64,000 bases of DNA from Isoetes taiwanensis. Its lineage: Eukaryota; Streptophyta; Lycopodiopsida; Isoetales; Isoetaceae. The stretch's first letter is position 1. Each line of letters begins with the position of its first letter. The stretch spans positions 3,187,950-3,251,949 of the forward strand of contig JAJEKV010000061.1 of the NCBI GenBank assembly GCA_021234155.1, in the 5' to 3' direction. Below, piece by piece: positions 1 through 11,653 of this stretch. Position numbers and translations under genes: made by a program. The notes under the pieces were generated by a model. That model worked only from the letters and a program-made list of their open reading frames with translations. It made no database searches and was not told the DNA's origin.

Positions 1-360
1 ATTTACTTCCATTATGCACACAAGTTTTCCTCCTCAATGACAGCTAAGTAGAATCATACTTATTCATAAAATCGGTTGTGAAAATCTTGTTAATAATTAT
101 CAGACGATAATGATAAGCAATTTGATGGCAAAGTTTTTTGGCTCAATGCTTCAAATGAAATTATTTAGATGAGCGAAAAAACAAAATGCATGAGCAATTG
201 GATGGGTTGGCTTTAAACTAAGGCATTCAAATATAGATCTTTTGATACAATGCGATCCTTATTGAACAATCTGACGGGAAAAGCCAGCCTTATATGAATG
301 TTTTGTAGATCTCATAAAGGATTTGACATTGTTATGCGTAATTAACTTCTCCAAAGGTTA

Positions 361-721
361 ATGAATCTTCATGTGTCTTTTGAATTGCAAGCTGAGGTGG
401 CTGGATTATATGAGCAAGTCTTTGCACAGTTAAGTTTTCTATTAGTGGCAAATTGTAATAAAAAATTGCAGAGTAACATTATTGTTAACTATGGGTATCT
501 AGCATCACCAACTTTATTTGGCCTTTACATCAATGAATTGGAAGATTGGTTTAAGGACAATGTAGGAGCAATGTTGCATGGATAACTTGGTGCCATTACT
601 CCTTTACACGGATGATATCGTGCTTTTATCGCGCACAGTTGAGGGTTTGCAAAAATGTCTTGATACATTAGAAACATTTTGCACACATGCAGTGATGATG
701 GTAAACTTGGAAAAAAACTAA
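361..721 (+). pseudogene. LINE reverse transcriptase remnant
   Basis: This is a short relic of the reverse transcriptase of a non-LTR retrotransposon. One frame carries SPTLFGLYINELEDW, the segment before the catalytic loop in plant LINEs. After a frameshift near 583 a second frame reads LLYTDDIVLLSRT, then a helix and VNLEK. YTDD stands where LINEs usually have YADD. No endonuclease or upstream RT blocks are visible, so it is 5' truncated and frameshifted. The related copy at 53676-55275 has the same segment with YADD. I am confident of the family, not of the ends. Confidence 0.75.
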
Positions 722-748
722 AATCATGAGCATATTGAGCAAGCACAT

Positions 749-804
749 TGTAACAAAATTTTAGGTCTTGAATGTAACAAAATTTTAGGTCTAGAATGTA
801 ACAG
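749..804. repeat. 24-bp tandem duplication
   Basis: Two consecutive copies of a 24-base unit beginning TGTAACAAAATTTTAGGTCT, differing at one base, followed by the start of a third. It lies directly after the LINE relic. Confidence 0.8.
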
Positions 805-842
805 ATAAATATAAGTAAAACGCTGCAAAGGATAAACATGTC

Positions 843-1213
843 GTGGAAGGCCTTATTTTCAATGCAAGCACATTGCCAAAAAATCCAATTATGAGATTGG
901 TCAATACGGATTCACATGTATCGTACATTAATGCAGCAGATCATTCTTTATGGATCTCAGGTTTGGGGACCTGGTTTAGCAAGAAAGAAATGTTAAGTCT
1001 ATTGAATCACTTCAAAAATGATTCTTGTGTGATGAACTTGATATAAAATTACTGACGCCATATCCCATTATGTTAGCAGAGATGGAGAAGGGAACCATTA
1101 AAAGGAGAAGACATATGCCAGTTCATTACATTGTTAAAACTTTGTTATTAGATACAGATAGACTCCTTGTCAAGGACAGATGTAGTCTCATCCTTGTCAC
1201 CTTAACATACTAA
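843..1213 (+). pseudogene. Unidentified decayed coding remnant
   Basis: Two overlapping open stretches appear to be one former reading frame broken near 1020-1035. The first ends in a run like FSKKEMLSLLNHFKND and the second continues DELDIKLLTPYP and EMEKGTIKRRR. The composition is protein-like, but I recognise no family. It follows the LINE relic and could be unrelated host sequence or part of an element. There is no clear start or stop context. Confidence 0.3.
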
Positions 1214-2169
1214 GGCTGGTTTTCCAGAGTTAACCTCTTGTGTGTAAAAAAAATTATGTAAAAAATGCAAACTTGCGCCTACCCATTCAATGCCAGATTT
1301 GGAGGATCTTGTTGCTCCTGATTGATCGATCAATGGCAAAATAAATAAGTCTTCTTTATTACTGGCAAGTTCCCTGATAAAAAACAAGAATGCCACTTCT
1401 TCTTCAGAGGACATTAGTTTTCTTTGTCTCCTTCGCATGATGAAACCACAGTAAATCATTCTCAACCAGTAGAAGGTCCAAAACAACACAATATACAGAG
1501 AAAGAGGTTCATGTATTTTTCTTTTAGAGATGATATTTGCTGCCCGTAGCAATGGAACAGCCACATATTATTCTACTCAATCCAGGCTCAGCCTTACCTC
1601 AAGAATAAGCGCCTTAAGCTTTTCAATTGAATTTTCAGTAATGACACATTGAAGAATAGCATCTTCTTACAAACCATGATCTCATGCATTCTCGTCTATT
1701 CAGGTTCGTTCACAGTGACGTCAAGGTTATCAATGACATCAGAAGTATTACTTGGACTCTGCTCTTTAGAAGAATTTTCATTTGCATTCCCAAATTTTTC
1801 TTGGAAAGCTGGCTGCCGCTTTAACCAAACCATGTGTGCCTGTCATATCTGAAAAAACTTAGATATTCCTCTTGAATATAGTAATATTCTTTCAAGTGGT
1901 GCAGACAGAAGTACCAATATCATTTAATTCTATACAAGAATCGCTTTATCTGCCTGTTTGTTACTAAGGCCTACTAAACAGCGCAGGCATTCAGGAATAA
2001 TTGTATTTTTTCTTAGCAAAGCATTTACCTGGAGAGCAGCAGCCCACACGAGCAGTATCGTTCCAGCTACGGCATGCTTGTTGAGGCGCATCGGATCGGA
2101 AGTCCGACGAATACCTAAACCTACATTTCTTTCACGGTTCGTTTGTTTTATAGTTGGGAAAACCTGCAT
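1202..2169 (-). other. Possible remnant of a split gene, unidentified
   Basis: Three open minus-strand stretches may be exons of a former gene. The first (2169 towards 2023) reads MRLNKHAVAGTILLVWAAAL, containing a hydrophobic segment, and stops at a good donor (CTCTCCAG/GTAAAT). The second (1833-1696) is an open run of 45 codons ending in TAG and rich in Asn, Ser and Glu. The third (1564-1202) is an open run of 120 codons with acidic and hydrophobic patches. Splice phases between them do not join cleanly and no family is recognised, so this may be chance. Confidence 0.2.
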
Positions 2170-2456
2170 TTCTTTTATAGTCTGTTTGTTGTTTTCACTA
2201 CTTGTAGAAACAGGTGTAATTTTGTTCCCACAAATTTAAGTGTAGTAATGACCGGGAGTTGAAATTATAGCAATTTTCCCTTAAAATTATAGGGGGTTAT
2301 TGTGCTCCGAGTTTTGCGGAGCGGTGCCTCTTGTGCTTGTCGCCATCTCTTCTCATCAAACCTGAGTTAGTAGTTAGTAGATGGATCTGCTCATGCAAAT
2401 GATCCGCCGGAACAAGCATGAGGATGGAATTTCAACCTCCAGGTCATTACGTCCGA

Positions 2457-2588
2457 GAAAGTTCAGTTTCCAGAATTTCTGGGGAATATTCCCTCAGCAG
2501 CGCCGCCAGACTCGGCGGCGCTGCGGCTTTGCCGCTTGGGTGCCGCCTCGGGAAATTCCCTCGAGGAATTTCGTTGACCTGAACTTTC
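2457..2588. repeat. GC-rich foldback element
   Basis: The segment begins GAAAGTTCAG and ends CTGAACTTTC, a perfect 10-base terminal inverted repeat. Inside it lie further imperfect palindromes: GGGAATATTCCC, GGGAAATTCCC, and a GCGCCGCC/GGCGGCGC pair near the centre. It is a MITE-sized (about 132 bp) foldback with no coding capacity. No clear target-site duplication was seen. Confidence 0.55.
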
Positions 2589-3280
2589 AATAGTACATAT
2601 TTTTGGATTGAAAAGAGCCCTGGCCTTCGTAAACCGCCGTTTGATGAAAATTCCTCGAATATTCCTTTATTTTTCTTTTAGGTAATTTCGGTTTATGGGC
2701 TTCTGGTGGCGCCGCTTACACAAATCCAAAACTTTCTACCCATACCCAAAACTTTCACAAATAAAAGCTATATGATTTCCCCTACTTGTCCCAAAAAACC
2801 ATCGAGTTCCAGAAGGCCGCGACTGATTTATTTAGATTAGGTGCAGATTTTGCAATAATTGAACATACATTTTGTGGAGCAACTTGTGGATGAATTTTTG
2901 CATTCCAGTGTCACAATCCATCGTTAGGGGACAAATGCATCTCCTTTTATTTTCATTTTTTTTTTGTTCCGGTTGAAGATCTCGAGCTATCAGGTATAGT
3001 ATTTGGTCGAGCTTGTAGTCACTGTATTTGATGTATTCACACCCAAATCCGATGTTCTTAGAAGGGGCTTTTTACCTGGGCTCAATTAGATGTATAATCC
3101 GACCATGTGAGAGAAATATCAACTCACAATTTGAAGGTATTCGCTATTCAATCTTGATCTTTTAATTTTTATGCTTGAATACTCTTTGATTTTGGGCAAA
3201 TCAAGATAGCCCCATTTTGAGCATTACAGTGCTTGATGTAATTTAGCTGAAAAGCCCTTGTTGTTCTATGTAAAAAGAAA

Positions 3281-3416
3281 TATCTATCTATCTATCTATC
3301 CATCCATCCATCCATCCATCCATCCATCCATCCATCCATCCATCCATCCATCCATCCATCCATCCATCCATCCATCCATCCATCCATCCATCCATCCATC
3401 CATCCATCCATCCATA
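3281..3416. repeat. (ATCT)n(ATCC)n microsatellite
   Basis: Five TATC-type units pass directly into about 29 units of CATC. Both strands are open through it only because of the repeat. It may be the tail of an old retroposon, since LINE copies in this window end in tetranucleotide tails, but no LINE 3' motif is visible beside it. Confidence 0.95.
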
Positions 3417-3419
3417 ATG

Positions 3420-4870
3420 CTGGGGTGATTTTGATCTTGCATATGGTCTTCGTAAAGCAAGCAAGTTGGATAAAGTCAAAGCTCTTTTTGAGGACATGAA
3501 TACATCGTTGTTTATGATATAATTACAAGGGGGTGTCTTCTAGATGTTGTTGTTCAGCAACTTCTGCGGTCGAGCGGCTTCTGCAACACAACAATACAAT
3601 AAAAATTGGCCGTTAAATTTAATTCAATCCTTCTTGCATTGATCTTTTGCTAATATTTTCCTTATGCCCTTGGTTAACTGTTTATCGAACATTCAGCCTA
3701 GCTCGTGCCACAACACACCATTTATGTTATGGGATTTGGAATGTTTTCAACAGCATTTCCCATAGGAGCAGTACAATAAGGAATATCTTAATATCTACAT
3801 TTTGCCTTCATGGACAAGGCAAGAAATATTTCCAACTTTTTCAACTAATGCAACACGAAAGAGTAAGTTAAAGTGAGATTATATATATTAGCATTTTAAT
3901 TCATTTTTGTCTCCTACATTTCTAGCAAGGGGTATGCTCTTTCATGCTCACCTTAACTATCTATGTCAAAATTGTTCTAGGTGTAATAATAGCCAATGTC
4001 GGGTGTATTGTGGGTATATAAAGCAGGCAAGGACCGTCTTTTACAAAATCAAGGAACAAGATCTGGTGTGATGGACAACAATGATTACTGCATTTGATCG
4101 GCGTGATTGCAGCAAGCAGGCAATTAAACTCTTCAAACAAATGTAGACGACATCTGTAATTTTCGTTGAAAAGATTCTTGTTGTTATCCATTCTGCATGT
4201 GCCACTTTGACAACTATCGTATTGGGCAAACTGATCCATGCATGGATTAAAGCCAGATGTTGTGGTAGAAAATGCTTTATTAAATATATATGTACAATAA
4301 GTGTGGAAATCTACGGGAATCTTGAAACATATATATGTACAATAAGTGTGGAAATCTACGGGAATCTTGAAACATGATTGGAAGAATGCAAAGGAGAGAT
4401 GCCATATCATAGAACACTATTATTCAAGCAAAAGCATGATAATGATGCACTCCTACTAATTCAGCCATGTGCTTTTTGAAGGCACGAAGCCCAATATGTC
4501 TAAAATTATTGTCATTCTTACGACATGCTCAAGCTTGACAGCATTAGGTCAGGTAAGTTTGTTCACTCTATTATATTAAACAGGCATTTGGTGACAAAAA
4601 ATGTGCTAGCATCTGCTATGCTGAACATTTGGTGGTTCGGAGCACCTGTTGAGCATGTTTAATGTAATTCCTCAATAAACAGTTTTTTACAATGTAATTG
4701 CTCTAATAAAGAGTTCTTTCAACTATTTCAACAACAGATAGAACCAAGTTACGTTAGCTTTTTAGTTATTCTTGATGCATGTGCTTTTTTTAGAAGATTT
4801 ACCTAAATGTGAGTTTATTTATGGTCATCTACTTGCAAGTGTTATCGAAAATGCCATTGATTTAAGCTAT
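3420..4870 (+). pseudogene. PPR protein pseudogene
   Basis: Pieces of PPR motifs occur in order on the plus strand in shifting frames. They read [16 protein letters not shown], then NILISTFCLHGQGKK, WTTMITAFDRRDCSKQAIK, ACATLTTIVLGKLIHAWI, MYNKCGNLRES, RRDAISWNTII, EGTKPN with LTTCSSLTALGQ, and IEPSYVSFLVILDACA. These match the alternating long and short motifs of plant PLS-type PPR proteins, which normally bind organellar RNA. Many frameshifts and stops break the frame, and a perfect 45-bp duplication (4284-4373) repeats one motif piece. It is clearly dead and related in style to the intact gene at 17078-19501. Confidence 0.75.
4284..4373. repeat. Perfect 45-bp tandem duplication
   Basis: 4284-4328 and 4329-4373 are identical by eye and duplicate the MYNKCGNLRES piece of the PPR pseudogene. 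Identity implies a recent event relative to the decay of the pseudogene. Confidence 0.9.
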
Positions 4871-5398
4871 CAAATCGGGATTCTAGAATGGACGAGCATA
4901 TATGTCTCGCATGCATGCATCGCATGTATTTTTTTAAGCCCCTAGTTCATTTGAGAGATCGCTACTTATTGAAAGGTTCTTCATCAATACCTCATCAGTG
5001 TTCCTTATCTTTCTCAGCAGTATCTTATTCTCATTCTTGAAACTATGTAGGGGAGAGGATTTTTCCTGCTTAGTTTGCAATTTGGTGTTACTTTCCTTAT
5101 TGTAGCATGTTCTTTCTCGGCCTTGTCTCTTCTTTGAACAAATTCCTTTGACCTTCGTCCTCGATCTCTCTTGATAAACTGAAGTCCTCTTTTTATTGGG
5201 AGTTTTGTTGTATTCAAGCGAGCCCAATTTGAGAATAACATCGATATGAGCTATCAGTTCGGAATTCTAGAATGGGCGAGCATGCATGTCAAGCATGCAT
5301 GCATGCATTTTTTGGGCCTCTTTGGTTCGTCTAGGAGATCGATACTAATTGCAAGGCTCTTCATCGACGTTCCATCGGTGCATCCTCATCTCTCTCAA
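4859..5398. repeat. Pair of about 160-bp direct repeats
   Basis: 4859-5018 and 5243-5398 align through most of their length. Both contain a GATTCTAGAATGG-like stretch (GAATTCTAGAATGG in the second), a run of GCATGCATGCAT and TTCATC. They differ by scattered substitutions and small indels. The intervening 220 bp is unrelated. Confidence 0.75.
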
Positions 5399-5404
5399 TG
5401 AACT

Positions 5405-7529
5405 TTTGTTGTCATTATTGAGAAACCCCCCCCCCCCACACCCCACACCCATATTTCATTGTTTAATGTAATTGGTCGTGTGGCATGGGTTATCAGCCCC
5501 TCTGTTTGAAGTGGTTGTTTTGTCCGTGGTACACATGATCAGCTCCTCCTGTTTGGGGTAGTTATTTTCCACGTGTTTTTCCACAAGTTAGTGATTTTTT
5601 TAATGGAAGCGATATACTCAGGCTTACATTTCTCCAAGCCCCTTGCCAATGGCTTATCACTAGGGTTTTTTCTCAAAACCCAAAAGGAAAGGTTTTTTAA
5701 TCCTCATGATAAGTTTTCAGTAGGTACACCAACCAACATCTATTAGGATTGTATATTTTTGGGGTCCAAGTTGTATAAATGGATACTCCCTATATTTTTT
5801 TCATTTTTGTGGGTAGTTCGTAGGTGTGCGGCTACCCAATATCAACCAGTTTAGAAAATCTATTGAGATGAATGTGAAGCCTATTTATCTAAGGGAGTTT
5901 TATCATATTCATACAAGGTCGATTTTAGATTGCTTTGTTAAATATGTATGCAAGATGTTCAGGCACACGATGCATGTGAAACAGTTTGCAGTTTGCATCT
6001 AAATAAGAAGTTGTTGCGATGGTCAGAAACTATTAAATGTATCGGCAATGATTAATGCTAAAGCTAATTTATTTTCATATACATGTAATACATAATAGTA
6101 ATAGAATTTTGTCAAGTTATTTCCTCATCCATAGTCCAAGAAATTTGGATACCTCTTGGAAGGAATAAAAATAGACCTAAATGTCCTTTTCAAATTTAGA
6201 TCCAATTCGACTTCGTGTAGAATCGTACAAGTCTAATACAACTACAACGGGTAAACCATTGCGATAGTCATTAACATACTTCTGCCAAGCAAAAAAACAC
6301 ATTAAGGTAAGAAAGAAACTACTACATGCAAATAAGCTCTATCCCCTTCAAAAAAGCCCCATTTGCAACGAATACAAAGCCATGGAACAAAAATTGCCTT
6401 GGAAAAGTGCCTCGACCTGCTCGGCCATAATTCTGGAATATTGAATGTAGTCCAAATGGGAAACTCTAGCGTCGAGATATGTTAAGTTTTTACCCAACAA
6501 AAATACCAAAATGGCAGGTTTCTTGCAAATACAATCTAAATTCTATAAATCCATCTAAACCCTAAGTAGGAACAATCTTATTGAAAAGCCTCTAGAGTAT
6601 GCATATGTTCAGAGATCAAGCATTCACATCTCTTATTAGCTTCACAAGAGCATATGAGCCATTTTTTCTTAATTTGTTCTTTCATTTTTTCTCTCGAATA
6701 GAATAGAATAGAATCGAATAGAATAGAATAGAATGGCCTTTCTAATGTTTTAAAATAAAAAACCATAGCTCAAGAGCTTCGCTGCATAAAACTTTTTTGG
6801 AACCCTACTTATGCATACTGAGGAGTGAGAGAATTTTTTGCCTTCTGGATTAAGGGTTTTGATTGCATAAAGAGAGAAAGACTTTGCCAAAAAAGTTTCG
6901 CCAAAGTTACAGTATCAGAATGGGAGGGCACGCAAAATTTTGCAGGATCAAAGAAACTAATAAGCTGGCCTGCAGATTTTAATAACTCATATAATCTCTC
7001 GAGCAGAGAATAGTTCCCCAAGCATCCTTCTAGTCTCATAATTCTTATATTAGCCAAATTTGAAATTGAGGAAAGAAAGCGACATGCAATTGCTTGTAAT
7101 ATTGTTGTTCAAAAGGTCGAAGTCCTTCAACGAAATTAAGTTGACCTCGATGTGGCTTCCTTGTGGAAATATCACGTAAGTCAACATTCCCTTATATAAA
7201 GATAAAAACAACATACAAAATGTTTTGCATTCTAGTCAAATGAATATTTGGCATGTGGAAAATGTTCTATTCCGTAATTGTTATGAGACGATTGACGCGT
7301 CTAGAAGAGCCAGTTCAGTAATGCACGAAGCTAAACCCAAACCTTATATCCAGCCCTTTTGGCGGCCTCCATACCCAACAAAGATGGGTATGAATGCTAT
7401 CTAGGTTTACCAGAGCAGCCTCCAAACCGTCAATTGGCCATATTGTTAGAGATCGAGCTTGCGGATAAAAAAAATGTGAGGAAAAAAAAAGTGCACATAA
7501 TATTTTTTAAGTTGTTTCCACCTATAAGG
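5405..7529. other. Non-coding stretch, no gene recognised
   Basis: AT-rich sequence with a run of 13 or so Cs at about 5427-5440 and no convincing exon. The open frames here are short and lack protein-like composition. A GAATA microsatellite lies at 6696-6734. Confidence 0.6.
6696..6734. repeat. (GAATA)n microsatellite
   Basis: Eight near-perfect pentamers with one GAATC variant. The LINE inserted at 24194 ends in the same pentamer on the same strand (AATAG units), so this may be the tail of an unrecognised retroposon copy. Confidence 0.85.
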
Positions 7530-7628
7530 GAAAGACCTCCTAGTTGCAATTCTGGGCTGGAAAGTGTGCCGACACACGGAGCACGGAGGCGCACTTGACA
7601 GCCCAGAATTGCAACTAGGAGGTCTTTC
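7530..7628. repeat. Near-perfect long hairpin
   Basis: 7530-7559 and 7599-7628 are perfect 30-base inverted repeats (GAAAGACCTCCTAGTTGCAA at the outer end). Pairing continues with three mismatches to 41 bases, leaving a 17-base loop. This fits either a miniature foldback transposon or a young inverted-duplication hairpin RNA locus. No target-site duplication is obvious. Confidence 0.85.
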
Positions 7629-7639
7629 ACTCAAGGAAG

Positions 7640-9216
7640 GTTGCTCACGTGTCATTCTGCCACGTCATTAATAAAAGATCCATGTTTCAGATATTCTCCT
7701 CCCTTTCGCAGCTGCGACTATGGCGCTCCGGCCATGTCCCACTAAATCTTCTTGTTTGTTGCCAGGCCATGTCCCAGAGTTGTTTGTAGATGGCTTGGTG
7801 AGCCGGCGCCTTGTGTTTTCGGTAGATCCTTGCATTTTTTTTATGGCTTCTTGGAATTTTGGAAGAGGGAGGTTGAAAGGTTTCAAGATTTGGCATTTTT
7901 TTGTAGATTTGCTGCTTTGAATATCTTGCAATGACTCTTACTTGTTTGAAGATGGTGTTGATCTTGCAGTGTTAGTTTTGGAGCTCGAAAAGGCCAAAGA
8001 TTCGAGGTTTTTGTGGTTTTTTCAAGTTTCTTTTGGCTGTAAACTCTTTTGGTTGTTAATCCACAGTTTTCCCTTTCATTTTGCATCCTCTGCTCTCATA
8101 TTTTTTGGAACAAAGGTGCCTAACTGCAGCTGTTGAATCTGCCTGCAGTTTCTATGGGTTCGTTGTGCAGACTTCAATTTGTGCTCTGGTTTGGAGACAC
8201 GCGGAGTGATTCAATAGATATGGTGTCTCTGCAAAGACTTACCCCGACTTTTGCATTTTGTCTGGAAGCTTTTGAACACTCAAAATTTTTGATGCAGTCA
8301 GATCATTTCCTGGAGCCATTAAAGACAGATGATTTTCAAAAGAGTTTTTATTTCAAGAATCTTTGAAAGTCTTACGGTGTTCTTGGCATGCTTTTCTTGT
8401 TCTCTGCCTTGCATGGGTTTGTTATGTGGTTCTAGCAAGGTTTGTTTCATTCTTAGCTCCAAATGTTCTTAAAACAGAGGAAGCTGATTGTTGATGACGA
8501 TGATCCAGTCACAAATGGGAGTTTTTTTTGACCTGTTAGCCAGATTTCTTCTTATGCTGCTGTAAATTGTTTTGGATGTAAACCTTTTTTTATGTGAAGT
8601 TGGATACAAAACTTTTACTGTGCATTCTAATATTTTTACTCGACTTTCTGTATTTCTTACACAACACTCCTATATTGATACTCAACATTCTAGAAATTTT
8701 TTACTGGGCATTGTAAAAATGAATGGACAGTTGAATAAACACTTGTTGATAATGACTACTTTAGGCAACTTTCAGGATAAGAAAGTGTGCCACGTGTAAG
8801 CTCCTTATTCAATATGGGAGCAAAATGACATATGAGCAGCCTTTACGTAACAAGAATGTTCGCTTACGTGTAACGTTCCCACATGGCATCCACACCTCGG
8901 CTGGGGAATGTCATGTAAGTGAACATTTCCTTATATGGAAGCTTGAACATGGTTAATTCTGATGAGACATAATGAAATTGAAGCAAAGGACTGTAAAACT
9001 AACAAAGCTTGATATCAAAGAATTGGGTCAAAAGGTTTTTGAACATAACATTGTAACTGTTATCTAGCCTAGGTATAAAAATTTTCCATTGGAGACAATA
9101 ATTGAGTGAACAAGAAAAATTATTACAGTTCAAATCCAAAAACCTTAACCTATGCAATTTGACGAGCTTGGGGATGATTGATTCAACTTCAGCTTCTAAG
9201 TGGATGAATAGGTTAG
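7640..9216. other. Non-coding stretch with a weak dispersed motif
   Basis: No gene is recognised. A segment near 7165-7200 (CGTAAGTCAACATTCCC then TTATAT) recurs in altered form near 8911-8940 (TGTAAGTGAACATTTCC then TTATAT), in the same orientation. The two may be ends of an old element, but I cannot define it. Confidence 0.4.
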
Positions 9217-9221
9217 TGTAG

Positions 9222-9775
9222 TGATGGGGGGTTTTCCCACACCCCCATCATTCAACCTCAAAGGCAGAAATCAAGATCATCCGGTGCTGCTAGATTAAAA
9301 CAAAATACTTGACCAGAATTGGAATAAGAATAAGAAAATAATATGGGCCCAAAAATCTTCTTTTATAATCAAGAACTGGCATGGAAATACAATGGAAATC
9401 ATCCTCCCATGTCTCTGAACCATGGGAGGCTTCTACACCAGATCATGTGGAGGCTGCCACCCTCCACAAAATCGTGGAGCAGGGAGAGAGGAGGAGCTCG
9501 TGCTCCTCAAAACAGTTATATAATTCTTGCCTCTTCATCTCCACCCTTCAAAATGCACCTCTTGATCTCGCCCTTCCATCCTTGCCTCCTCATCTCAACC
9601 CTTGAAATAACACCTCTTGATCTTGACCTTTGAATATGCACCCCTCCTCAAACATTAACAATATTTTTAAGAGCCTTTATATATTGAGCTCTTTTACAAT
9701 ATCTCAATTTCTTCACACCCGGTTTTGTTTCACAAATCTTTTCATGTTGACCGGGTGCCAAAAACCCGGTCAACA
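9222..9775 (-). repeat. 3' LTR (in element sense)
   Basis: It matches 11095-11653 almost base for base. The visible differences are near the plus-strand left end and a small indel near 9720, where the other copy reads CCCCAAAAATGG. The minus-sense TATA box is at about 9674-9684. Confidence 0.9.
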
Positions 9776-9882
9776 TCTCGCCCAAACAAAAAATGGGCCG
9801 GTCCCCTCGGCCCTCTTACTTCAAAGATTTCATATGTTTAATACAATAAGTTAGTCTTTTTTGGCACAAAAAAGATCTAACT

Positions 9883-10045
9883 GGGGTTTTTCTGGATCCC
9901 TCCAAACCTTTCTGAATAATTCAAAGATGGGGGTTTTAACGGATCCCTCCAAACCTTTCTGAAGAATGGGGTTTTTAACGGATCCCTCCAAACCTTTTTA
10001 AAGATGGGGGTTTTAACGGATCCCTCCAAACCTTTCAAAATGATT
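9883..10045. repeat. About 43-bp tandem repeat, four copies
   Basis: Four copies of a unit containing GGATCCCTCCAAACCTTT, preceded by GGGGTTTT in most copies, with spacings of roughly 41-46 bases. It lies inside the non-autonomous LTR element. Confidence 0.85.
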
Positions 10046-11073
10046 CAAAAAATATATTTAAAGCTTTTTCGTGATTTAACACCATGTAATTTGTATGCCA
10101 AGATAATAAAAAATCAATGGTAATTTCGGGCTTTGGGTAAAGGCTCAAATGAATGTAGAGACAAATGTCAAGAAAATATATTCTTTTTGGCAAGGTAAGG
10201 AGAAGGGGGCGCGCCCAAACAAAAAATGTGCATCATAATATATGGGCTAAGGGTAAATAAGAACTAAAATAAATCAAGAGTGATGGTCAAAATATAGGGC
10301 AATGGTCAAAGCAATAGAAGAGGTAATGGTCAAATAATAGAAACATCAAGAAATAGGGGCAAAGGTCGAAATAAAGCAATGGTAAAGAAAAAGGCATTAA
10401 AATAATACAAGCCATAAAAAAGCAAAGGGTTTCGTTTTGTCTTAGTGGACGGCACTGGCCAAAAATGACATGGCTATGGCACAAGCAAGATCTGGCGGAG
10501 GAAAAACACTTGTTGGTTTTGCGGTGTCGGACTCGGCTTGGGTTTGGGCGACAAAGCGGTGGCTATGGCAAGAACTTCTTCCTCTTTCTTCCTTTTTCTT
10601 TGATTGCTTCCTTTTCCTTCTTTTCTTGCAGATGGCAATGGCAAAGACAGAGGCTATGGCGATGGATGGATTCGGCAGCAGGCATGGCCATGGCTTTTCT
10701 TGCAGGCACAGAATCAACAGAGAGACTCAATAGGGAAACAAGGCTGAAGCATCAGACACTCTCTAAGCACAGGGCAAGCGCAGGTAATGCAGATCTTTTC
10801 TTCTCTTCTTGTTTTCTTTCTGCTATAAACTTTGAATGCAGGCCTTTTTGTCACAGCAAGAGTTGGAGGATTTGTGAGAAACAGATAAAGGGAGCAGATT
10901 CATGGCAGAGTATAAAACAAGAAGTTTTGAAGCTCGTGGAGGGCTGGCTTTTGCTGGCTCTCCTGAAAATATTCAAGAAGTATTTCTTTCTGCAGCATCT
11001 TCAAGCATCTTCAAGCAGCAAGCAGTGAACATAAAAGAGAGCAGCACCAAAATTGATCCTGGGGAAAAACACG

Positions 11074-11091
11074 ATCTCGGTAGAACCTCCA
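11074..11091 (-). promoter_or_regulatory. Primer-binding site for tRNA-Gln
   Basis: On the plus strand it reads ATCTCGGTAGAACCTCCA, which ends in CCA and agrees with the 3' end of plant cytosolic tRNA-Gln as I know it. It sits 3 bases inside the LTR. This orients the element to the minus strand. Confidence 0.7.
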
Positions 11092-11094
11092 TAA

Positions 11095-11653
11095 TGATGG
11101 CGGGTTTTCCCACACCCCCATCATTCAACCTCAAAGGCAGAAATCAAGATCATCCGGTGCTGCTAGATTAAAACAAAATACTTGACCAGAATTGGAATAA
11201 GAATAAGAAAATAATATGGGCCCAAAAATCTTCTTTTATAATCAAGAACTGGCATGGAAATACAATGGAAATCATCCTCCCATGTCTCTGAACCATGGGA
11301 GGCTTCTACACCAGATCATGTGGAGGCTGCCACCCTCCACAAAATCGTGGAGCAGGGAGAGAGGAGGAGCTCGTGCTCCTCAAAACAGTTATATAATTCT
11401 TGCCTCTTCATCTCCACCCTTCAAAATGCACCTCTTGATCTCGCCCTTCCATCCTTGCCTCCTCATCTCAACCCTTGAAATAACACCTCTTGATCTTGAC
11501 CTTTGAATATGCACCCCTCCTCAAACATTAACAATATTTTTAAGAGCCTTTATATATTGAGCTCTTTTACAATATCTCAATTTCTTCACCCCAAAAATGG
11601 TTTTGTTTCACAAATCTTTTCATGTTGGCCGGGTGCCAAAAACCCGGTCAACA
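11095..11653 (-). repeat. 5' LTR (in element sense)
   Basis: Terminal dinucleotides are TG and CA. In the minus sense a TATATAAAG box lies about 100 bases from the LTR start (near 11546-11556), giving a short U3 and a long R/U5. Confidence 0.9.

Noticed and set aside
3288-3497. Small protein with repeated Met-Asp-Gly-Trp
   Set aside because: A direct translation of the CATC microsatellite; no other support.
4934-5241. Basic 97-codon minus-strand frame
   Set aside because: It overlaps the diverged direct repeats, has no splice or domain support and looks like chance.
10465-11028. 187-codon frame inside the non-autonomous LTR element
   Set aside because: It has no gag or pol motifs and lies antisense to the element orientation shown by the primer-binding site.
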